NCBI RefSeq assembly: GCF_011603255.1
Contig: NZ_JAANCM010000002.1
Location: forward strand, 124,001-188,000
Length of the DNA: 64,000 bases
From: Ferranicluibacter rubi
GTDB taxonomy: Bacteria; Pseudomonadota; Alphaproteobacteria; Rhizobiales; Rhizobiaceae
Reading direction: 5' to 3'
Shown here: in pieces, positions 58,034-64,000 of the stretch
Numbering within the stretch: the stretch's first letter is position 1
How the letters are laid out: every line of letters starts with the position of its first letter
Notes under the pieces: model-generated
What the model was told of the DNA's origin: nothing
The model's database searches: none
The model's input: only the letters and a program-made list of their open reading frames with translations
Translations under genes and position numbers: made by a program

Positions 58034-58483
58034 ATGGTCGCCGCCATGTCCCATGATTCTGTCCATGTCCCCAAGGTCTCGCTGACGGAGACGCTGTTCG
58101 GCGTCTTCCTGCGGCTGGTGGCGATTTCGTGCTTCTGGTTCGGCCTAAACTACTGGGCGCTGCTGATCGGCTATTCCTTCAACGGGTCCGGCCGGTTCGA
58201 TCTTTTGACCGTGCCATGGCGCGTGGCGGCGGCGACGCTGGCGGTTGCCTATCCCGTCGCGGCGCTGGGCTTGTGGCTTCTGGTGTCCTGGGGACCGGTC
58301 ATCTGGGTCGTGGCGGCGGCGACCGAAATCGTCATGTTCGGCTTCTATCCCGACCTCTTCGGCACCAAGCCGCTGATCCTTGTGCTGCATGGCGGGGCGG
58401 CTCTGATCTTCGTCGCTTTCCGCGGTGTCATCCTCTACCAGCGCATGCGCCAGGGGCGTGTCGCAAGATTTGATTCACCCTGA
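58034..58483 (+). CDS. DUF6163-type membrane protein
   Basis: About 149 residues with four membrane segments (VFLRLVAISCFWFGLNYWAL, VAAATLAVAYPVAALGLWLL, PVIWVVAAATEIVMFGFY, LHGGAALIFVAFRGVILY). It matches the small membrane protein commonly found next to ldtR in Rhizobiales, labelled DUF6163; no function is known. ATG 58034 and 58046 are both possible starts, neither with a good ribosome-binding site. Confidence 0.75.
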   Translation: MVAAMSHDSVHVPKVSLTETLFGVFLRLVAISCFWFGLNYWALLIGYSFNGSGRFDLLTVPWRVAAATLAVAYPVAALGLWLLVSWGPVIWVVAAATEIVMFGFYPDLFGTKPLILVLHGGAALIFVAFRGVILYQRMRQGRVARFDSP

Positions 58484-58538
58484 CACAGGTCACGTGAATC
58501 GTAAGCTCATGTTAAGGCTGCGGTTTAAGTAGAATTTT

Positions 58539-58546
58539 ATACGTAT
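58539..58546. promoter_or_regulatory. palindrome in the ldtR promoter region
   Basis: ATACGTAT lies within the AT-rich stretch 58522-58550, the only such stretch in the 130 bases before ldtR. It is a candidate site for autoregulation by LdtR, a MarR-type protein that would bind a palindrome. Confidence 0.3.
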
Positions 58547-58613
58547 TCGATAGTGTCTCCCTCAAGGCGGGAAAACATAACCACCGCCACCAAAACAGAG
58601 AGAGACCGTCATC

Positions 58614-59138
58614 ATGAACACCAAGCTCAAGGCACAGGCTCCCGCCAACACCGTTGCTCACAAAGACCCGCAGGAAGATGCGATCCGCTCGCTGTACATG
58701 GAATCGCTCCACCTCGTCGAGCGCCTGCACCGTCGCCTGCTCGACGTGATCAAGGACGAATTCGACCGGCAGGGCCGCAGCGACGTCAACGCCGTTCAGG
58801 CGCTTCTCCTCTTCAACATCGGCAACTCGGAACTGACGGCTGGCGAACTGCGCTCGCGGGGCTACTACCTCGGCTCCAACGTCTCCTACAACGTCAAGAA
58901 GCTCGTCGACCTCGGCTTCATCAACCACCAGCGCTCGCGCATCGACCGTCGCTCGGTCCGCATCAGCCTGACGGAAGACGGCCAGGGCATCGCCGAGACG
59001 GTCGCCAAGCTCTATGAGCGCCACATCGGCTCGATCCACAAGGTCGGCGGGATCGGCACGGACGAATTCGGCCAGATGAACAAGCTGCTCCAGCGCCTCG
59101 ACCGCTTCTGGAACGACTCGATCGCCTACCGCATGTAA
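58614..59138 (+). CDS. ldtR: MarR-type transcriptional regulator LdtR
   Basis: A 174-residue winged-helix protein. The core is NAVQALLLFNIGNSELTAGE, YYLGSNVSYNVKKLVDLGFI (recognition helix) and SRIDRRSVRISLTEDG (wing), with dimerising helices at both ends. LdtR was studied in Liberibacter and Sinorhizobium, where it controls the neighbouring L,D-transpeptidase gene and envelope stress tolerance. The same neighbour is present here, which supports the name. Closed by its own terminator. Confidence 0.93.
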   Translation: MNTKLKAQAPANTVAHKDPQEDAIRSLYMESLHLVERLHRRLLDVIKDEFDRQGRSDVNAVQALLLFNIGNSELTAGELRSRGYYLGSNVSYNVKKLVDLGFINHQRSRIDRRSVRISLTEDGQGIAETVAKLYERHIGSIHKVGGIGTDEFGQMNKLLQRLDRFWNDSIAYRM

Positions 59139-59164
59139 GATTGGCGGGGTACGATCCTCTTTGA

Positions 59165-59196
59165 AAAGGCCGGGCGCGGGATGGCGTCCGGCCTTT
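59165..59196 (+). terminator. Rho-independent terminator of ldtR
   Basis: AAAGGCCGG / CCGGCCTTT, a perfect nine-pair stem with a 14-base loop that itself can partly pair, 26 bases after the ldtR stop. It separates ldtR from the transpeptidase gene. Confidence 0.8.
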
Positions 59197-59638
59197 CGCA
59201 TGTCCTCCGGGAACGACAGCTGGAGATCGCAGCTGCAACGTGCACCGTCACGATGTTGTCAACGGTCGTGATCCGGACTTGAGGATGTCGCCTGTCAAAG
59301 CCTCGACAAGGGCTGATCCGCCCCGGAAATCAAGGCCGGCAAGGCTGTTGCAGGAAGGACGCAGTGCCTTGTCTCCCGGTACGTCTGCGCGCTTTCCTAC
59401 TGGTTGTGTGACACCGTTTGGCCATATTGGTATGGGACGTAAAATGCTGAAAAACCGGCCCGGAATAGGGGTTCGGTCAAGCGGTTTTCGGCGCTGGCGC
59501 GCCCGCAGTCGCGGGGTCTTCGAGGCCCCTTCGTCCGCCGAGGCGCCACTCCCGTTCCGGGCAGGTCTGCCTTTGTTAACCGTAATCGTGATAGCGCTGA
59601 AGGCGAAATTTGCCTCGCAGCATCTGATGGTAGGGATC
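59197..59638. other. long upstream region of the L,D-transpeptidase gene
   Basis: About 440 bases. The transpeptidase frame is open across nearly all of it, but the translation shows no conserved sequence and no signal peptide. AT-richer stretches at 59400-59455 (with CCATATTGG) and 59568-59600 (with TTAACC) are the likeliest regulatory parts. No second gene is supported. Confidence 0.5.
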
Positions 59639-60961
59639 ATGTCGAAGAAAAACGGAATCGATGCTCATAGCCGCCGCGCTTTCCTGCGCTCTGCCGCCAC
59701 GCTTGGCGCGGCAGCCTGGGCCGGTGGTGCGTTCGCGCAGGACGCGCTTGTGGACATCATCAACGCGCCGCGCCGCGGCGTGTGGGACGATCAGTTCGAC
59801 GCACAGGCTTCGCGCACCGCGCTGGCTGTCTCGTCGAACAATCCGATCTTCAGCATGGAGACCATCTACAACACGCAGACGGCGATCGGCCAGTATCAGC
59901 GGATCGTATCGGCCGGCGGCTGGCCCGAGGTCAATCCGTCGCAGCGTCTGGAACTCGGCGTTTCCGACCCGTCGGTGCGGGCACTGCGCCAGCACCTGAT
60001 CGCCGCCGGCGATCTCGATCAGTCGTCCGGCATGTCCGACAGCTTCGACAGCTATGTCGATGGCGCGGTCAAGCGCTTCCAAGCCCGCCACGGCCTGCCG
60101 CCGGATGGCGTTCTCGGCGAATACTCGCTGAAGGCTCTGAACATCTCGGCCAATGTGCGCCTGCAGCAGCTGAACACCAATCTTGTGCGCCTGCAGTCCA
60201 TGTCGGGCGATCTCGGCATGCGCCACGTCGTGGTCAATATTCCTGCGGCCTATATCGAGGCGGTGGAGAACGGCCGCGTCGTGCAGCGCCACACGGCCAT
60301 CGTCGGCCGCCTGTCGCGCCCGACGCACATTATCAATTCGAAGATCTACGAGGTCATCCTCAACCCGTACTGGACCGCGCCGCGCTCGATCGTCGAGAAG
60401 GACATCGTGCCCTTGATGCGCAAGGACCCGGAATATCTCAAGAAGAACGCCATTCGCCTCATCGACGGGCAGGGCAACGAGGTCTCGCCGGAAACGATCG
60501 ACTGGAACGCCGAGAAGGCGCCGAACCTGACGTTCCGCCAGGACCCGGGCAAGATCAACGCGATGGCGTCGACCAAGATCAACTTCCACAACCCGAACAA
60601 CGAATACATGCACGACACGCCGTCGCAGGGTCTGTTCAACAAGCTCGCCCGCTTCGAAAGCTCCGGCTGCGTGCGCGTGCAGAACGTGCGCGACCTCACG
60701 ACCTGGCTCCTGCGTGACACTTCCGGCTGGACCCGCCAGCAGATCGAGGCGACCATCCGTTCGGGTCAGAACAACCCGATCAAGCTCGCGGTCGAAGTGC
60801 CCGTCTACTTCAAGTACATCACCGCCTGGGCCGCTAAAGACGGTGTCGTCCAGTTCCGCGACGACATCTACCAGATGGATGGCGAACAGGAACTCGCGCT
60901 CCAGACGACCGCCGGCATCGAGCCGGTCACCGGTGGCCTGGACGGCGGCATCGCGCAGTAG
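59639..60961 (+). CDS. ldtP: L,D-transpeptidase (YkuD family) with peptidoglycan-binding domain
   Basis: Periplasmic enzyme that makes 3-3 crosslinks or anchors proteins in the cell wall. About 440 residues. A twin-arginine-like signal (SRRAFLRSAATLGAAAWAGG, cleavage at AFAQ) precedes a peptidoglycan-binding domain (YVDGAVKRFQARHGLPPDGV) and the YkuD domain, whose catalytic cysteine is in RFESSGCVRVQN with the histidine in FHNPNNEYMHDTPSQ. The start at 59639 places the signal peptide at the N-terminus. Expected to be under LdtR control. Confidence 0.93.
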   Translation: MSKKNGIDAHSRRAFLRSAATLGAAAWAGGAFAQDALVDIINAPRRGVWDDQFDAQASRTALAVSSNNPIFSMETIYNTQTAIGQYQRIVSAGGWPEVNPSQRLELGVSDPSVRALRQHLIAAGDLDQSSGMSDSFDSYVDGAVKRFQARHGLPPDGVLGEYSLKALNISANVRLQQLNTNLVRLQSMSGDLGMRHVVVNIPAAYIEAVENGRVVQRHTAIVGRLSRPTHIINSKIYEVILNPYWTAPRSIVEKDIVPLMRKDPEYLKKNAIRLIDGQGNEVSPETIDWNAEKAPNLTFRQDPGKINAMASTKINFHNPNNEYMHDTPSQGLFNKLARFESSGCVRVQNVRDLTTWLLRDTSGWTRQQIEATIRSGQNNPIKLAVEVPVYFKYITAWAAKDGVVQFRDDIYQMDGEQELALQTTAGIEPVTGGLDGGIAQ

Positions 60962-60985
60962 GGTTTGATGGTGGAATGAATTTCG

Positions 60986-61018
60986 ACGGCCGCGCTTCCT
61001 GGGAGCGCGGCCGTTTTT
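60986..61018 (+). terminator. Rho-independent terminator of the transpeptidase gene
   Basis: ACGGCCGCGCT / AGCGCGGCCGT is a perfect 11-pair stem with a TCCTGGG loop, followed directly by TTTTT. Confidence 0.95.
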
Positions 61019-61089
61019 GTTTTTGGGCGGCGCTGTTGAACCGTCGCCGCTTCATGCATACTTGCGAAAGCACATCAAGGAGAACGCGG

Positions 61090-61332
61090 ATGAAGGCGAT
61101 GTCGATCCTGGTTCGGGCATTGTGGGACGATGAGGCATCTGTCTGGGTTGCCACGAGCAGCGATATCGATGGCCTTGTCGTCGAGGCGGGTTCGGTCGAA
61201 GAGCTTGAAGTTAAAGTCCTGAGTGCTGTTGCCGACTTGGTCGAACTCAACGGCTCGCCCTCCGAGCTGCCGGAGATACCGGTGCATATCATGGCGGAGC
61301 ATGTCGCGAAGATACCGAACCCGTTCTACTGA
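61090..61332 (+). CDS. hicB: HicB-like antitoxin (DUF1902 family)
   Basis: An 80-residue protein with a degraded-RNase-H fold typical of HicB: ILVRALWDDEASVWVATSSD, DIDGLVVEAGSVEELEVKVL and PEIPVHIMAEHV. AAGGAGA six bases before the ATG supports this start. It precedes the HicA-like toxin with a 1-base overlap (TGATG), antitoxin first. TTGAAC (61036) and CATACT (61057) could be a weak promoter. Confidence 0.85.
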   Translation: MKAMSILVRALWDDEASVWVATSSDIDGLVVEAGSVEELEVKVLSAVADLVELNGSPSELPEIPVHIMAEHVAKIPNPFY

Positions 61333-61526
61333 TGGGCGGCTATCTCCGGGATCTCAAGGCAATGCTGGCGGCCGCCGGTTGTCACTTTCACCGTGCCGGA
61401 AAGGGCGATCATGAAATCTGGTTCAGCCCAATCACAAAGCGCTATTTCACCGTCGATCACGGCGTCAAATCCCGTCACACGGCCAACGAGACGTTGAAAC
61501 AGGCGGGCCTGCCAAAGGCGTTCTGA
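61332..61526 (+). CDS. hicA: HicA-like toxin
   Basis: A 64-residue double-stranded-RNA-binding-fold toxin. DLKAMLAAAGCHFHRAGKGD is the N-terminal helix and strand; the catalytic histidine is in GKGDHEIWFSP, the usual HicA site. It ends HTANETLKQAGLPKAF, as in the family. HicA cleaves mRNA. Coupled to the HicB-like antitoxin. Confidence 0.9.
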   Translation: MGGYLRDLKAMLAAAGCHFHRAGKGDHEIWFSPITKRYFTVDHGVKSRHTANETLKQAGLPKAF

Positions 61527-61655
61527 CACGGATATCGCACGACCTCCCCACCACAGCGCAGACGCCGCGGCAAATGGCGCAAAACGCGGGGCGCGGGTTG
61601 CCCTTGGCATGCGAGGGAGATAAACACCGTGCCACCGCCCTACAGGAGCCTGATC

Positions 61656-62954
61656 ATGAGCGATGCAGCCGCCAACGACGTCTTCTTCAACCGGTCTCTC
61701 GCCGATAGCGATCCGGATATTTTCGGTGCGATCGAGAAGGAGCTGGGTCGCCAGCGCCACGAGATCGAGCTGATCGCCTCCGAAAACATCGTCTCGCGCG
61801 CCGTGCTCGAAGCGCAGGGCTCGATCATGACCAACAAATATGCCGAGGGCTATCCGGGCAAGCGCTATTACGGCGGCTGCCAGTTCGTCGATATCGCCGA
61901 GGAACTCGCGATCGACCGCGCCAAGCAGCTGTTCGGCGTCAACTTTGCCAACGTTCAGCCCAATTCCGGTTCGCAGATGAATCAGGCCGTGTTCCTGGCG
62001 CTGTTGCAGCCGGGCGACACCTTCATGGGTCTCGATCTGAACTCCGGGGGACACCTGACGCACGGTTCGCCGGTCAACATGTCCGGCAAGTGGTTCAACG
62101 TCGTTTCCTACGGCGTGCGCGAGGAAGACCACCTGCTCGACATGGATGCGGTCGCCGAAAGCGCGCGCAAGCACAAGCCGAAGCTGATCATCGCTGGCGG
62201 CACGGCCTATTCCCGCATCTGGGACTGGAAGCGCTTCCGCGAGATCGCCGACGAGGTCGGCGCGTGGCTGATGGTCGATATGGCGCATATCGCCGGTCTG
62301 GTCGCCGGTGGCCAGCACCCGTCGCCGTTCCCGCATTGCCACGTCGCCACCACGACGACGCACAAGTCGCTGCGCGGGCCCCGCGGCGGGATGATCCTGA
62401 CGAACGACGAGGATCTGGCGAAGAAGTTCAATTCGGCCGTCTTCCCCGGTCTTCAGGGCGGTCCGCTGATGCACGTCATCGCGGCGAAGGCGGTCGCCTT
62501 CGGCGAAGCGCTGAAGCCTGAGTTCAAAGATTACGCAGCGCAGATCGTCAAGAACGCCAAGGCGCTCTCGCAGACGCTGGTCGATGGCGGTCTCGACATC
62601 GTCTCCGGCGGCACCGACAACCACCTGATGCTGGTCGATCTTCGCAAGAAGAACGCGACGGGCAAGCGGGCGGAAGCCGCGCTCGGCCGCGCCTACATCA
62701 CCTGCAACAAGAACGGCATTCCCTTCGATCCGGAAAAGCCCTTCGTCACCTCCGGCGTGCGCCTCGGCACACCGGCCGGCACGACGCGCGGCTTCAAGGA
62801 AGCCGAGTTCCGCGAGATCGGCAACCTGATCGTTGAGACGCTCGATGGCCTGAAGGTCGCCAATTCCGACGAGGGTAATGCGGTCGTGGAAGCCGGCGTA
62901 CGCGAAAAGGTCGTCGCGCTGACGGGCCGCTTCCCGATGTACGGCTACTTGTAA
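61656..62954 (+). CDS. glyA: serine hydroxymethyltransferase
   Basis: PLP enzyme interconverting serine and glycine with THF, the main one-carbon source. About 432 residues. [40 protein letters not shown] and the PLP lysine in [18 protein letters not shown] are diagnostic. AGGAG at 61644-61648 supports ATG 61656 over an in-frame GTG upstream. nrdR follows after 12 bases. Confidence 0.98.
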   Translation: MSDAAANDVFFNRSLADSDPDIFGAIEKELGRQRHEIELIASENIVSRAVLEAQGSIMTNKYAEGYPGKRYYGGCQFVDIAEELAIDRAKQLFGVNFANVQPNSGSQMNQAVFLALLQPGDTFMGLDLNSGGHLTHGSPVNMSGKWFNVVSYGVREEDHLLDMDAVAESARKHKPKLIIAGGTAYSRIWDWKRFREIADEVGAWLMVDMAHIAGLVAGGQHPSPFPHCHVATTTTHKSLRGPRGGMILTNDEDLAKKFNSAVFPGLQGGPLMHVIAAKAVAFGEALKPEFKDYAAQIVKNAKALSQTLVDGGLDIVSGGTDNHLMLVDLRKKNATGKRAEAALGRAYITCNKNGIPFDPEKPFVTSGVRLGTPAGTTRGFKEAEFREIGNLIVETLDGLKVANSDEGNAVVEAGVREKVVALTGRFPMYGYL

Positions 62955-62966
62955 GGCTGGCACGGC

Positions 62967-63440
62967 ATGCGCTGCCCTTTTTGCGGATCGGAAGACAGCC
63001 AGGTCAAGGACTCGAGACCTGCGGAAGACGGCGCGGCCATTCGCCGCCGCCGCATCTGTCCGGATTGCGGTGGGCGTTTCACGACGTTCGAGCGCGTGCA
63101 ACTGCGCGAGCTCATGGTGCTGAAGAAGACCGGTCGGAAGGCGCCTTTCGACCGGGAAAAGCTGATGCGCTCGTTCGAGATCGCGCTGCGCAAGCGGCCG
63201 GTGGAACGCGAGCGGATCGAGCGTGCCGTCTCCGGCATCGTCCGGCGGCTGGAAAGCTCGGGCGAGAGCGAGATCGCCTCGGAGGAAATCGGCCTGCAGG
63301 TGCTGGAAGCGCTGAAGGGTCTCGATGACGTCGCCTTCGTGCGCTACGCCTCCGTCTATCGCGATTTCTCCCATGCGGAGGATTTCGAGAAGGTGATGGC
63401 GGAACTTTCGGCCAAGATCGCCCGCGACCCCGGCGCCTGA
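62967..63440 (+). CDS. nrdR: transcriptional repressor NrdR
   Basis: Represses ribonucleotide reductase genes in response to (d)ATP. 157 residues. The N-terminal zinc ribbon is [18 protein letters not shown] with [17 protein letters not shown]. The ATP-cone domain begins at [19 protein letters not shown]. It lies in the conserved glyA-nrdR-ribD order. Confidence 0.98.
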   Translation: MRCPFCGSEDSQVKDSRPAEDGAAIRRRRICPDCGGRFTTFERVQLRELMVLKKTGRKAPFDREKLMRSFEIALRKRPVERERIERAVSGIVRRLESSGESEIASEEIGLQVLEALKGLDDVAFVRYASVYRDFSHAEDFEKVMAELSAKIARDPGA

Positions 63441-63454
63441 GCGGAGCCTCAGAC

Positions 63455-64000
63455 ATGACCCCTTCCGACGACACACATGCCGACCCCGCCGCCGCCCATG
63501 CGAGAGGCTCAAGCGGTGTGGAAACCGGCTTGGCTAGCGGTGCGGAGGCGGATGCCCGGCTGATGGCGGAAGCGATCGCGGTCGGGGCCGGCCATCTCGG
63601 TCTCACCGCCAGCAATCCCTCGGTCGGCTGCCTGATCGTGCGTGACGACGGGGCGGGGCCGCGCATCATCGCCGCAGCCGTCACTGCCCCCGGCGGGCGG
63701 CCGCATGCGGAAACGCAGGCGCTGGCGCAAGCCGGCGAGGCGGCCCGCGGCGCGACCGCCTATGTCACGCTCGAACCCTGTTCCCACCACGGCCACACAG
63801 CGCCCTGCGCAGAGGCGCTGATCCGCGCCGGCATCGCCCGCGTCGTCATCTCGGTGGTGGATCCCGACACGCGCGTCTCCGGCCGCGGCATCGCCATGCT
63901 GCGCGAGGCCGGCATTTCCGTGGAAACAGGCGTGCTGGAAGCGAGAGGCGAGCGTGCGCTCGAAGCGTATCTCACACGCAAGCGCCTCGGCCGTCCGCAT
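63455..64000 (+). CDS. ribD: riboflavin biosynthesis protein RibD, N-terminal part
   Basis: Open to the window edge; 182 codons are present and the reductase domain lies beyond. The deaminase domain converts the first pyrimidine intermediate of riboflavin synthesis. LGLTASNPSVGCLIV is conserved, zinc and catalytic residues are in GGRPHAETQAL and EPCSHHGHTAPC. The first ~32 residues are a non-conserved extension. ATG 63455 follows GCGGAGCC and lies 14 bases after nrdR. Confidence 0.95.
   Translation, partial: MTPSDDTHADPAAAHARGSSGVETGLASGAEADARLMAEAIAVGAGHLGLTASNPSVGCLIVRDDGAGPRIIAAAVTAPGGRPHAETQALAQAGEAARGATAYVTLEPCSHHGHTAPCAEALIRAGIARVVISVVDPDTRVSGRGIAMLREAGISVETGVLEARGERALEAYLTRKRLGRPH

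Noticed and set aside
61326-63512. 728-codon minus-strand open frame across hicA, glyA and nrdR
   Set aside because: It spans three plus-strand genes with clear families; composition typical of antisense translation.

Overview
This is a gene-dense, GC-rich stretch of what looks like a chromosome from the Rhizobiaceae (Rhizobium/Agrobacterium/Shinella-like Alphaproteobacteria). The evidence is gene content and order: a coxBA-ctaB-coxF-ctaG-coxC oxidase cluster; purN-purM divergent from an AI-2E-type permease, hdaA, ppk and ppx; rnd and aspS; bpt, an RDD gene and hemB; a DUF6163 gene with ldtR and an L,D-transpeptidase; and glyA-nrdR-ribD. Mosaic palindromic intergenic repeats of the rhizobial RIME kind support this. 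The genus cannot be fixed from the sequence alone. No rRNA, tRNA, CRISPR array, insertion sequence or prophage was seen.

Layout. 1-5 kb: aa3-type cytochrome c oxidase structural and assembly genes, closed by a strong hairpin terminator after coxC. 5-16 kb: a mixed accessory segment (sugar-type dehydrogenase, GNAT acetyltransferase, prolyl oligopeptidase, ABC-F protein, degenerate GGDEF protein, methyltransferase, DinB, GST, ndk). 15.6-21.9 kb: two uncharacterised exported proteins, then moaE, moaD and pgsA, then a convergent thioesterase, then uvrC with a short-chain dehydrogenase. 22-30 kb: an outer-membrane beta-barrel protein, a DUF1284 protein, then a DctB/DctD-like two-component system directly upstream of a complete tripartite tricarboxylate transporter (tctC-tctB-tctA). 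30-38 kb: GST, RNase T2, rlmJ, a molybdopterin oxidoreductase overlapped by a NudK-like Nudix gene, and purN/purM. 37.5-50 kb: permease-hdaA-ppk-ppx, rnd, a multicopper oxidase, aspS and a SulP transporter behind a structured leader. 50-64 kb: an exported orphan, parC, three toxin-antitoxin pairs scattered among housekeeping genes (bpt, hemB, ldtR-ldtP), and glyA-nrdR-ribD running off the end.

How genes work together. The cox genes build and mature one terminal oxidase (heme O synthesis by CtaB, CuB insertion by CtaG). The DctB/DctD-like pair probably senses a carboxylate and activates the adjacent TctCBA importer; two identical 12-bp sites 31 bp apart between dctD and tctC are good candidates for the activator sites. 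Ppk and Ppx make and degrade polyphosphate, with a possible PHO box before ppk. LdtR is expected to regulate the adjacent cell-wall L,D-transpeptidase. MoaD/MoaE supply molybdopterin, and one Mo-enzyme lies elsewhere in the window.

Most of the window is ordinary core genome. The least explained parts are the SulP leader RNA, a 122-bp nested palindrome at 9412-9533, a Shine-Dalgarno-masking hairpin before a 17-codon ORF near 12.7 kb, the TctABC regulatory arrangement with a GAFPGA variant activator, the Mo-enzyme/Nudix coupling, and the exported protein pair at 15.7-16.7 kb.
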